Shown here: in pieces, positions 7,025-13,346 of the stretch
Layout of the letters: the number at the start of each line of letters is the position of its first letter
Position numbering within the stretch: position 1 is the first letter of the stretch
Source: DATJJW01 sp035491935
GTDB lineage: Bacteria > Pseudomonadota > Alphaproteobacteria > ATCC43930 > CGMCC-115725
Direction: 5' to 3'
Assembly (NCBI GenBank): GCA_035491935.1
Contig: DATJJW010000241.1
Span: forward strand, 1 to 13,346
Length of the DNA stretch: 13,346 bases
Position numbers and translations under genes: made by a program
Notes under the pieces: model-generated
Told to the model about the DNA's origin: nothing
Database searches by the model: none
What the model saw: only the letters and a program-made list of their open reading frames with translations

Positions 7025-8029
7025 ATGCCCGATCACGGCCTCGCGTTCAGGAATAGGATGCCGAACACCATCACGCCCGTTAGACGGAAGGGGCAGGGAG
7101 CCGAGCATCTTGCCGCCATGGCCCTCCGCACCGGGCTGAGTGCGTTGCTGCGTCCAAGCGCCCTGGCACCCGCCAAGCCCCTGGCCGGGCAACCGCCGGT
7201 AGTCCGGGCAGCCCGGCGCCTTAACAGGGCATCGGCCGTCCTGGCATTCTCGGTCTTGGCCGATAGCGCGGTCGAGCATTACCGCGGCTCATTCCGCAAC
7301 AGGGTGATGTGGCTGCCGCTCGGTGTCTCAACCGCCGTACTCGGCGTTGCGGCCCATGGCACCGCCGATGCGCGGCCGGCGATCCATCGCCTGCGCGATG
7401 CGGTCTATGGGCTGGCGGCGCTGACCGGCCTGACCGGCACCGGCATCCATTTCTGGAATGTAAGCAAGCGGGTCGGCGGCTGGTCATGGCACAATTTCTT
7501 CTATGGTGCGCCGGTGGGGGCGCCGATGGCGTTATTGCTCTCCGGGCTGCTCGGGCTCTATTCCGAGCGCCTGCGTGACGCGGCCCGAGCGGGTGCATCT
7601 TTGCGTTCTGATCCCAAGGTGTTGGGCTTGCCGGCCGGCCGGGCCTTGGCGGCCTTGGCCGCCGCCGGGCTGGTCGGGACCATCGGCGAAGTCGGGTTGA
7701 TGCATTTCCGGGGCCGCTTCCAGAATCCGGCGATGTATCTGCCGGTGGCCGTCCCACCGGTCGCGGCGCTGCTGCTTGCCGATGCCGCGCTGGGCAAGGC
7801 CCATCGGCGGCGCTGGTTCACCCGGCTCTGGGTCCGGTTTACTGCGCTTCTGGGCCTCGCCGGCGTGGGATTCCACATCTATGGCGTTTCCCGCGCCATG
7901 GGCGGCTGGCGCAATTGGCGTCAGAATCTGGTCAACGGCCCGCCCTTGCCGGCACCGCCCAGTTTCACCGGGCTGGCGCTGGCCGGCCTCGCTGCCCTCG
8001 GCCTGCTGGACGATCATCCCGATGCCTGA
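7025..8029 (+). CDS. polytopic membrane protein with internal duplication and repeated His motifs, family not recognised
   Basis: I do not recognise a named family. The protein has 334 residues (323 if the better-spaced AGGA chooses the ATG at 7058). A basic N-terminal stretch precedes several hydrophobic segments, at about 67-80, 94-112, 126-142, 165-179, 206-222, 236-256, 272-286 and 312-328. Residues 85-153 and 227-295 align without gaps at an offset of exactly 142, about 22 of 69 identical. Conservation clusters at the ends: H-[YF]-R-G-x-F-x-N-x-x-M-[WY]-L-P, and G-x-G-[IF]-H-x-x-x-V-S-[KR]-x-x-G-G-W. Each half thus carries two histidines 57 residues apart (H85/H142, H227/H284). Such paired histidines could ligate heme or line a quinone site; this is inference. 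It lies between the TPP enzyme and the dehydrogenase subunits, overlapping the next gene by eight bases, so it is probably their membrane anchor or electron acceptor. Confidence 0.8.
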   Translation: MPDHGLAFRNRMPNTITPVRRKGQGAEHLAAMALRTGLSALLRPSALAPAKPLAGQPPVVRAARRLNRASAVLAFSVLADSAVEHYRGSFRNRVMWLPLGVSTAVLGVAAHGTADARPAIHRLRDAVYGLAALTGLTGTGIHFWNVSKRVGGWSWHNFFYGAPVGAPMALLLSGLLGLYSERLRDAARAGASLRSDPKVLGLPAGRALAALAAAGLVGTIGEVGLMHFRGRFQNPAMYLPVAVPPVAALLLADAALGKAHRRRWFTRLWVRFTALLGLAGVGFHIYGVSRAMGGWRNWRQNLVNGPPLPAPPSFTGLALAGLAALGLLDDHPDA

Positions 8030-8681
8030 TTCATCACGTAAGAACGATCGCTACCCCGGCTATGACGTGCTGGCCAAGCGTCAGACACCGTCCTGGAACG
8101 AGCCGACCCGACGCGCCGTCGACCAGCGCCTGGCGGTGCCGCGCGAGCCCAGATGCCTGAGCCCGGCGCAATTCGCGGTGCTGGAGGCGCTGGCGGCCCG
8201 TATCCTGCCGCAGCCGAGGACACGAGCGCCCATTCCTGTGGCGGCCTTGGTCGATCAAAAACTGCATATCGGCCAACAGGACGGGTTCCGCGGACCGGGC
8301 ATGCCCCGGCAGGACGAGGCCTGGCGCATCGGCCTGGATGCCGTCGATGCCGAGGCGCAGACCCAGCATGGCGAAACCTTCGTGGCCCTCGACGCGGCGG
8401 TCCAGGACCGGCTTATCCGCGATATCGGCGAGGGCAGGGTGAGCCATCCGGCCTGGGGCACCATGCCGCCCAAGGGTTTCTACAAACAGCGCCTGATGCA
8501 CGACCTCGTCATGGCCTATTACAGCCATCCGACCGCCTGGAACGAGATCGGTTTCGGCGGCCCGGCCAGCCCGCGCGGCTATGTCCGCATGGGCTTCAAC
8601 CGCCGCGATCCTTGGGAGGCGGTCGAGGCCAAGCCCGGCGAGGCGGATAAGGCGCGCGCGGAGAACGCCCGTGTCCGATGA
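8022..8681 (+). CDS. gluconate 2-dehydrogenase subunit 3 family protein
   Basis: This 219-residue protein matches the small (gamma) subunit family of FAD-dependent gluconate-type dehydrogenases, which partners the GMC flavoprotein and helps its maturation and export. Family features are LSPAQFAVLEALAARILPQ (46-64), PVAALVDQKL (72-81), and the C-terminal block GFYKQRLMHDLVMAYYSHP (152-170) followed by EIGFGGPASPRGYVRM (175-190). Known members usually carry a twin-arginine signal that exports the complex. Here the N-terminus is hydrophilic with no RR and no hydrophobic core, so the protein looks cytoplasmic. The ATG at 8022 lies inside the end of the membrane-protein gene (8-base overlap) and lacks a strong ribosome binding site, which fits translational coupling. 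Its stop overlaps the GTG-started flavoprotein gene by 11 bases. The family assignment is good; the electron-transfer partner is unknown. Confidence 0.85.
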   Translation: MPDSSRKNDRYPGYDVLAKRQTPSWNEPTRRAVDQRLAVPREPRCLSPAQFAVLEALAARILPQPRTRAPIPVAALVDQKLHIGQQDGFRGPGMPRQDEAWRIGLDAVDAEAQTQHGETFVALDAAVQDRLIRDIGEGRVSHPAWGTMPPKGFYKQRLMHDLVMAYYSHPTAWNEIGFGGPASPRGYVRMGFNRRDPWEAVEAKPGEADKARAENARVR

Positions 8682-10317
8682 TCCGCGCAGCGTCACCCGG
8701 GCGAAACACGGCCGCGCACCCGATGTCATGCGCGTGGGCGCATGGGTCCCGATGCGCGAATATGCCGAGAGCGAGATGGTCGATTTTGCCATCGTCGGCA
8801 CGGGGGCCGGCGGCGGCACGCTTGCCTGCAAGCTCGCCGAATACGGCTTCTCGGTCGTGGCATTGGATGCCGGGGCCTATTGGCGGCCGCTGGAGGATTT
8901 CGCCTCCGACGAGACGGCGCAAACCAAGCTCTACTGGACCGACGACCGCATCGCCGACGGTGAGAATCCGATACAGATGGGCTCCAACAATTCCGGCAAG
9001 TCCGTCGGCGGTTCGACCGTGCATTACGCCATGGTGTCGCTGCGCTTCCGGCCGGAATGGTTCAAGTCGCGCACGGTTCTGGGCTACGGCGCCGATTGGC
9101 CGGTCGATTGGCGCGAGATGTGGCGCTATTACGACGAGGTCGAGACGGCGCTCGCGATTGCCGGCCCGGTCAGTTATCCCTGGGGTCCGAAACGGCCACG
9201 CTATCCCTATCGCCAACATGAGATGAATGCGGCGGCTTTGGTGCTGGCCAAAGGCGCCGAGGCCATGGGCATCAAATGGACGGAGACGCCGCTCGCCACC
9301 GTCTCGGCACCGCGCGGGCTGGCGCATCCTTGCGTCTATCGCGGCTTCTGCGTCACCGGCTGCTCGACCAACGCCAAGCAGAGCGTGCTCAACACCTGGC
9401 TGCCGCGCGCCCTCGAGGCGGGTGCCGAGATTCGCGACCTGGCCATGGTCGGCCGCGTCGTCATGGGCGAGGATGATCGCGCTGCAGGCGTCGAATATTT
9501 CCGCGAGGGCCAATGGCGCTTCCAGAAGGCGCGCCACGTCGTGGTGGCGGGCTATGCCATCGAGACGCCGCGGCTGCTGCTGAACTCCGCCTCGTCGCGC
9601 TTTCCGGACGGCCTCGCCAACAGCTCCGGCCTTGTCGGCAAGAACCTGATGGTGCAGGCCAATCAAGCGGTCTGGGGCCAGATGGACGACGAGATCCGAT
9701 CCTATAAGGGACCGCCGTCGCTGGCGATCACCGAGCATTGGAACTACGACGACAACAAGGATTTCTTCGGCGGCTATTGCTACATGAGCCAGGGGCCGCT
9801 GCCGCAGCTCTGGGCCAATACCCTGGCGACGGCACGGGGGCTATGGGGCCAGGCGCTCATCGACGAGATGAGCCGCTACAATCATGCCGTCGGGCTGAAG
9901 GTCGTGGGCGAGATGATGCCGCAGGAGCGCAACCGCGTGACCTTGGCCGACGACAAGGACCAGTACGGTCTGCCGATCGCCCGCGTGACCTATTCGTGGT
10001 GCGAGAACGACATCCGGCTCATCAACCATTCCATGGATTTCATGGGCCAGGCCCTGGCCGCCGCCGGCGCCAAGGAGATCTGGCGGCAGGAGAACGACAC
10101 CTGTCATCTCAACGGCACGGCGCGCATGGGCGACGATCCGCGCACCAGCGTCGTCGATGCTGATTGCCGCAGCTGGGATATCCGCAATCTCTGGATCTGC
10201 GACGGTTCGGTCTTCCCGACCGTGGGCGGGGTCAACCCGTCACTCACCATCCAGGCGATCGCCTGCCGGACGGCCGACCGCATCAAGACTCTGGCGGCGC
10301 GCGGTGAGCTGGAATAG
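8671..10317 (+). CDS. GMC-family FAD dehydrogenase, gluconate 2-dehydrogenase flavoprotein subunit-like
   Basis: This 548-residue flavoprotein should oxidise a sugar, sugar acid or other alcohol with FAD. The Rossmann motif FAIVGTGAGGGTLACKLAEYG spans 39-59, and the next FAD contact is VVALDAGAYW. NNSGKSVGGSTVHYAMVSLR (106-125) is the flavin-proximal GMC block. A cysteine group C221-x5-C227-x3-C231 sits in the region where glucose and gluconate dehydrogenases bind an Fe-S cluster. The active-site pair is H479 (HLNGTARMGDDP) and N522 (GGVNPSLTIQA). I chose the GTG at 8671 because GGAG lies seven bases upstream and the homologous sequence begins soon after; it overlaps the subunit-3 gene by 11 bases. 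No signal peptide is visible, consistent with its partner. It is the last operon gene, with only 12 bases to the convergent stop of the next gene. The substrate is unknown. Confidence 0.9.
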   Translation: MSDDPRSVTRAKHGRAPDVMRVGAWVPMREYAESEMVDFAIVGTGAGGGTLACKLAEYGFSVVALDAGAYWRPLEDFASDETAQTKLYWTDDRIADGENPIQMGSNNSGKSVGGSTVHYAMVSLRFRPEWFKSRTVLGYGADWPVDWREMWRYYDEVETALAIAGPVSYPWGPKRPRYPYRQHEMNAAALVLAKGAEAMGIKWTETPLATVSAPRGLAHPCVYRGFCVTGCSTNAKQSVLNTWLPRALEAGAEIRDLAMVGRVVMGEDDRAAGVEYFREGQWRFQKARHVVVAGYAIETPRLLLNSASSRFPDGLANSSGLVGKNLMVQANQAVWGQMDDEIRSYKGPPSLAITEHWNYDDNKDFFGGYCYMSQGPLPQLWANTLATARGLWGQALIDEMSRYNHAVGLKVVGEMMPQERNRVTLADDKDQYGLPIARVTYSWCENDIRLINHSMDFMGQALAAAGAKEIWRQENDTCHLNGTARMGDDPRTSVVDADCRSWDIRNLWICDGSVFPTVGGVNPSLTIQAIACRTADRIKTLAARGELE

Positions 10318-10329
10318 CGGATTGGCCTG

Positions 10330-10716
10330 CTAGGACGGGCGCCTGGGCGTCCAACTCCCTTCTCTCGGATCCAACGCCTGCCAATCGCCCACCTCGCCAT
10401 CGATACGCAGCCTGGCTTCCAGCCCGTTCAGGCGGGTCTCGACAACTTCGCCCTCGACGCCGTCGTTAATCCAGACCTGGCCGATCTGGAAATGCTCGAC
10501 ACGCTCGATGTGGGGTTCGAGCAGCGTGTCGATGAACCGGCGTGCCTGCCGTTGCGCATGCTGGCGGTCCGGTCCGTCGAGTGTGGCGATGCCGCCATCG
10601 GCGATGAGCTCGATCAGCGCCGGATCGTCGCTGGAGATGACGGCCTTCCAGCCGAGGCCGCTCGGCCGCTCCTCCAAATTGACGAGGAAGCCCCTGTAAT
10701 TCTCACTATCGGCCAT
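10330..10716 (-). CDS. hypothetical protein (128 aa)
   Basis: I do not recognise this protein. The ATG at 10716 is chosen for the GGAG five bases upstream; an ATG at 10767 would add 17 residues without support. It is soluble and acidic. The N-terminal part (YRGFLVNLEERPSGLGWKAVI, about 8-28) looks like beta strands, the middle (DRQHAQRQARRFIDTLLEPHIERVEHF, about 67-93) like a helix, and the C-terminal part (VWINDGVEGEVVETRLNGLEARLRIDG, about 98-124) like strands again. There are no membrane segments or cysteines. It converges on the GMC gene with 12 bases between stops and no visible terminator, so transcripts may overlap. The ribosome binding site and even composition support a real gene; its role is unknown. 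Confidence 0.68.
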   Translation of the reverse strand: MADSENYRGFLVNLEERPSGLGWKAVISSDDPALIELIADGGIATLDGPDRQHAQRQARRFIDTLLEPHIERVEHFQIGQVWINDGVEGEVVETRLNGLEARLRIDGEVGDWQALDPREGSWTPRRPS

Positions 10717-10839
10717 GAATGCTCCGGTCATCATGCGGCCGGGCCAATTACGCGAAATCGACCGCATCCGCTTCAGGTCTCTAGTAAACCCCGGCGACTA
10801 TCGATGGGCTCCGAACAAGCGGGGCTCATGGACCATGCC

Positions 10840-11376
10840 CTAATGTTTTTCCTGATCGCCGCTCAGCCGGTCCATCATGGCCAACAGCACGCCGGACACC
10901 ACGAAGCCCAATTGGATCGCCAATTGCCAGGCGACATCCTCCTTGGCGATCTCAGAGATGTCGAGAAACGTACCCAGGAGATGGATCGCGGAGATCGCGA
11001 CGATAGAGCCGAGCAGCTTGAGTTTCAGGCCTCCGAAGTCGAGATGCTCCATCCATGACGGCCGGTCTTCATGGTCGCCGGTGTAGAGCTTCGAGACAAA
11101 ATTCTCGTAGCCGACAAAGATGATCATCAGGACGAGATTGCCCAACAACGCCAGGTCGATCAGGCTCAGGACGAATTTCACCAGCCCATGTTCCGGCATC
11201 GTGAGCAGGCCGGGGATGGTGATGACGAGATCCTGGACGAATTTGACGGCGATCGCCGCAAGGATGATCAAGAGCCCAAGATAGACGGGCGCCATGATCC
11301 AGCGTCCGGCGAAGAGAACGGCTTCGAGCCATCTCTCCAGACGTCCGGGACCAGACTTCTGCTGCTCAGGCATCAT
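10840..11376 (-). CDS. yqhA: YqhA-like UPF0114 family inner-membrane protein
   Basis: This 178-residue protein belongs to the UPF0114/YqhA family (TIGR00645), inner-membrane proteins whose function is, to my knowledge, not settled. The N-terminal LERWLEAVLFAGRWIMAPVYLGL (13-35) corresponds to the start of E. coli YqhA, and the family signature GYENFVSKL spans 89-97. Four hydrophobic segments fit the family: about 27-46, 66-88, 119-138 and 150-168. The loop at 98-117 is charged. It is about 14 residues longer than E. coli YqhA, mainly at the N-terminus. Two adjacent ATGs (11376 and 11373) are possible starts, with AAGG only 0-3 bases away, so the exact start is uncertain. It is divergent from the MFS transporter gene and has 123 non-coding bases before the next minus-strand gene. 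Confidence 0.9.
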   Translation of the reverse strand: MMPEQQKSGPGRLERWLEAVLFAGRWIMAPVYLGLLIILAAIAVKFVQDLVITIPGLLTMPEHGLVKFVLSLIDLALLGNLVLMIIFVGYENFVSKLYTGDHEDRPSWMEHLDFGGLKLKLLGSIVAISAIHLLGTFLDISEIAKEDVAWQLAIQLGFVVSGVLLAMMDRLSGDQEKH

Positions 11377-11694
11377 CCTTACCGCTTATCCGGTTGAACC
11401 CCGTGCCATCGTACAGCTTTCGGCCAGAGCCTACCATCGGATACAGGGCCGATACGGAAGGGCGGCCTGGATTAGATAATTGACTGTCTAGTTGGTTCTA
11501 CAATAGGGTCCGTGAAGGGATCCGGAGCGTGACGGGCGCGCCGAGGTTCGTTGACGATGAGGCCGTCCCGCAGAGCGGCCCAGTGTCGGGACGTGCGGGT
11601 GGTAGGACAAGCCTAATCAGAAGCCGCCGAAAAGCGGCGCAAAGTGAGGCCGGCGCGTTTCCGGCGAAACGTAAGAATAACAGGAGACAATTCC
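11377..11694. promoter_or_regulatory. divergent region between yqhA-like gene and MFS gene, with promoter-like box and structured leader
   Basis: No gene is supported in this 318-bp region. An AT-richer core at 11471-11505 contains TTGACT (11480-11485) and TACAAT (11499-11504), but their 13-base spacing is too short for a standard sigma-70 promoter. The same core has TAGA (11473-11476) and TCTA (11487-11490) in opposite orientation, which might be part of a repressor site. Two hairpins follow in the leader of the MFS gene: GCCGC-CGAAAA-GCGGC (11623-11638) and CGTTTC-CGGC-GAAACG (11656-11671). The second ends 10 bases before the AGGAG ribosome binding site. Confidence 0.4.
11656..11671 (+). 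promoter_or_regulatory. leader hairpin before the MFS ribosome binding site
   Basis: CGTTTC and GAAACG form a perfect 6-bp stem around a CGGC tetraloop. With the weaker hairpin at 11623-11638 it makes a structured 5' leader for the transporter gene. It does not cover the AGGAG at 11682-11686. A role in mRNA stability or translation is inference only. Confidence 0.35.
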
Positions 11695-13092
11695 GTGGAC
11701 GCACATGCGAAGTCGCCAAGGACAACAGACAGCAGGAGTATCTCTGTCGATACCCTGCTCAACACGCCACCACTCAAACCGCTGCAATACTTGGTGATCA
11801 TCACCTGCGCGCTGGTGGCGTTGGTCGACGGTATGGACAGCCAGGCGATCGGCGTCGCTGCTCCCCGGATTGCGGCTGATCTGCACATGGCCGTTGGGCG
11901 TTTTACGCCTGCGCTGTCCGCCGGCCTGTTGGGGGCGGCGATCGGTGCCATGGCATTTGGCAGCATCGCCGATCGCTATGGCCGCCGGCCGGTACTGATC
12001 GGCGCGACAGCCATCTTCGGCGTCTTCACCTTGCTGACCGCTTTGCCAACCAGTTTCGGTGCGATGGTCGTCCTGCGGTTTATCGCCGGTCTCGGTCTTG
12101 GCGGCGCGACGCCCTGTTTCATCACCATGACCGCGGACTTCGCGCCGGCGCGCCATCGTACCGCCATCACAACCCTGCAATGGGCTGCCTTTCCCCTCGG
12201 CAATGCCGTAGGCGGTTTCACCAACGGATTTGTCATCACCCATTCGACATGGCACATGGTCTTCATCGTGGCAGGGATTCCGACCGTCCTGCTGGCCGTG
12301 TTCATGCTGATATTCCTGCCGGAGTCTCTTCGCTACCTCGTCGCCCGCCAAGCGGCGTCAGGTACCGATCGGGACCACGCCCGCATCCACCGCTTGGCGC
12401 GGCGCCTCGACCCTTCGATCGGTGCGGAGCCGATAGAATTGGTCGGTCCGGCCCGGCCGGTCGGCGCGCCGACAAGACGCGGCCTGGTGCAATCGTTGAC
12501 CATCCTGTTCTCGGCGCCGCGCCGTGCCGGTACGTCGTTGATCTGGATCGTGCTTTATTTGGGCTTCGCGACGACGACGGTGGCGACGTTGATGAGCCCG
12601 ACGCTTCTGCATGCCGCCGGGATCGGCCTCGGCCTGACCGGCACGCTCGTCGGCGTCTACAGTATCTGTTCGATGCTCAGCATGGCCGCCTCCGGCAAAT
12701 TGGTGGAGAAGTTCGGGCCCGTTGCCGTCCTGACGCCCGCCTTCGTGGTCGGGGCGGGTTCGCTCGCCATCCTCGGCATGTTCCACAACCCGTTCCTGCT
12801 TGGTTGCTGCATGGTGATCATCGGTCTCAGTGCGCCGCTGGGCGTCGCTGGAGGGTTGGGGCTGGCAGCGGCCTTCTATCCGGTGGAGATACGCTCATCC
12901 GGCGTTGGCTGGGGCATGGGGGTCGGCCGTTTCGGACAGGTGTGCAGTCCGCTGCTGATCGGCCTGATGCTGACGCTGTCCTGGGTTCCGGCCAGCATTC
13001 TCGTCGTCATGGCGGCGGCGCCGTTGCTGGCCGGGTTGGCGATCGCGCTGCTGTCCTGGTCGCTCAAGCCTGCCGCTATGCAGGAGAGTTGA
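11695..13092 (+). CDS. MFS transporter, aromatic acid:H+ symporter (AAHS, PcaK/BenK-like) family
   Basis: This 465-residue protein is a 12-segment major facilitator that probably imports an aromatic or other organic acid with protons across the inner membrane. The first membrane segment carries VDGMDSQAIGVAAP (44-57), matching the DGxD-x4-G-x3-P motif of PcaK/BenK carriers with acidic residues D45 and D48. The loop 2-3 motif A is GSIADRYGRRP (89-99). The central loop (about 215-265) is polar, as expected between the two six-helix halves. The GTG at 11695 is chosen because AGGAG lies eight bases upstream, and it places the usual soluble N-terminus of about 30 residues before TM1; an earlier GTG at 11644 lacks such a site. 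The gene has its own leader and strong terminator, so it is probably monocistronic. A convergent cupin-like gene lies beyond. The substrate is unknown. Confidence 0.9.
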   Translation: MDAHAKSPRTTDSRSISVDTLLNTPPLKPLQYLVIITCALVALVDGMDSQAIGVAAPRIAADLHMAVGRFTPALSAGLLGAAIGAMAFGSIADRYGRRPVLIGATAIFGVFTLLTALPTSFGAMVVLRFIAGLGLGGATPCFITMTADFAPARHRTAITTLQWAAFPLGNAVGGFTNGFVITHSTWHMVFIVAGIPTVLLAVFMLIFLPESLRYLVARQAASGTDRDHARIHRLARRLDPSIGAEPIELVGPARPVGAPTRRGLVQSLTILFSAPRRAGTSLIWIVLYLGFATTTVATLMSPTLLHAAGIGLGLTGTLVGVYSICSMLSMAASGKLVEKFGPVAVLTPAFVVGAGSLAILGMFHNPFLLGCCMVIIGLSAPLGVAGGLGLAAAFYPVEIRSSGVGWGMGVGRFGQVCSPLLIGLMLTLSWVPASILVVMAAAPLLAGLAIALLSWSLKPAAMQES

Positions 13093-13111
13093 GGAATATC
13101 TCCTACGTAGC

Positions 13112-13140
13112 GGCTGGCCTGATGGCTGATCGGGCCAGCC
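13112..13140 (+). terminator. first hairpin downstream of the MFS gene
   Basis: GGCTGGCC (13112-13119) and GGCCAGCC (13133-13140) form a perfect 8-bp stem with a 13-base loop, starting 20 bases after the MFS stop. No T-run follows. It may help termination or protect the mRNA 3' end together with the stronger hairpin downstream. Confidence 0.5.
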
Positions 13141-13160
13141 AAGGACTTGGGTCGGCTATG

Positions 13161-13202
13161 GCGACAGCAGCGTGTTCCCCGCTGCGCTGCTGTCGCTTTT
13201 TT
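13161..13202 (+). terminator. strong rho-independent terminator of the MFS gene
   Basis: GCGACAGCAGCG (13161-13172) and CGCTGCTGTCGC (13185-13196) form a perfect 12-bp GC-rich stem with a 12-base loop, followed directly by six T residues (13197-13202). This is a textbook intrinsic terminator for rightward transcription. On the opposite strand no T-run follows the stem, so it should act mainly on the MFS transcript. It lies two bases from the stop codon of the convergent cupin-like gene. Confidence 0.92.
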
Positions 13203-13204
13203 CT

Positions 13205-13346
13205 TCACCCGAGATGGGCGTCGCGCTGGCCGAAGAGGGTTGGGTCTTTGTAGCCCATGGTTTCGGGGCGGGCTCGGCCGAGCATGACCTGGAAGTAGAC
13301 CGGCTCCAGGCTGTTGTTCTCGTAGCAATGGATGACGCCGGGCGGG
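13205..13346 (-). CDS. C-terminal tail of a probable cupin-domain protein (5' end outside window)
   Basis: Only the last 46 codons are visible, ending in TGA at 13205-13207, and the frame is open at the window edge. The tail begins PPGVIHCYENNSLEPVYFQVML and continues with RARPETMGYKDPTLFG. The P-G-x-x-H spacing followed by N-N-x-x-x-P-V and a hydrophobic strand resembles the second cupin motif and end of a small beta-barrel, where that histidine would bind metal. This is judged from a short fragment, so the family is tentative and the function unknown. The alternative minus-strand frame over the same bases is Arg/Pro-rich and reads as shadow. The gene converges on the MFS transporter. Confidence 0.5.
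   Translation of the reverse strand, partial: PPGVIHCYENNSLEPVYFQVMLGRARPETMGYKDPTLFGQRDAHLG

Noticed and set aside
8596..9738. 380-codon minus-strand frame opposite the GMC gene
   Set aside because: The plus strand has full GMC motifs over the same bases; the antisense product is His/Arg/Gly-rich with no family features.
12180..13253. 357-codon plus-strand frame overlapping the MFS gene in another phase and running through its terminator
   Set aside because: It is Arg/Pro-rich, extends across a strong terminator, and the other frame encodes a clear 12-segment transporter.
1..13346. Mobile element, CRISPR, phage defence or toxin-antitoxin system
   Set aside because: No transposase, integrase, terminal repeats, spaced direct repeats, nuclease or toxin-like small gene pair was seen; the region reads as metabolic genes.

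Overview
The window reads as chromosomal DNA of a high-GC proteobacterium, most likely an alphaproteobacterium. This is judged from GC-rich third positions and the family mix: a DUF938 methyltransferase, a TarD-like tartrate dehydratase similar to the Bradyrhizobium enzyme, an AAHS-type MFS carrier, and a NitT/TauT binding protein beside amide hydrolases. No rRNA, tRNA, CRISPR array, insertion sequence or phage gene was seen. Two CDSs run off the window ends.

Left block (1-2404, minus strand). A tight operon is transcribed leftwards: isochorismatase-like cysteine hydrolase, PuuE-like polysaccharide-deacetylase-fold hydrolase, then a NitT/TauT-type ABC binding protein cut by the window edge. 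Junctions overlap by 1 and 4 bases, so co-translation is likely. The proteins suggest uptake and hydrolysis of an unidentified amide or ureide compound. The 242-bp leader holds three inverted repeats that may be operators. Next come a DUF938 methyltransferase and a 74-residue orphan, both on minus.

Central block (3852-10317) is the most interesting. A TarD-like enolase-superfamily dehydratase (minus) is divergent from a four-gene plus-strand operon: a pyruvate-oxidase-like TPP enzyme, an unrecognised polytopic membrane protein, a gluconate-2-dehydrogenase subunit-3-like protein, and a GMC flavoprotein with a three-cysteine cluster. The last two junctions overlap. The membrane protein is an internal duplication with an exact 142-residue offset that repeats two histidines and a GGW motif. 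I infer a membrane-associated sugar-acid or alcohol oxidation system in which the duplicated protein may replace the usual cytochrome c subunit. The dehydratase makes a 2-oxo acid, the substrate class of the TPP enzyme, so the two sides may form one pathway.

Right block (10330-13346). A 128-residue hypothetical protein and a YqhA/UPF0114 membrane protein lie on minus. They are followed by a 318-bp divergent region and an AAHS-like MFS transporter with a GTG start, a structured leader and a strong rho-independent terminator. The window ends with the C-terminal tail of a probable cupin protein on minus.
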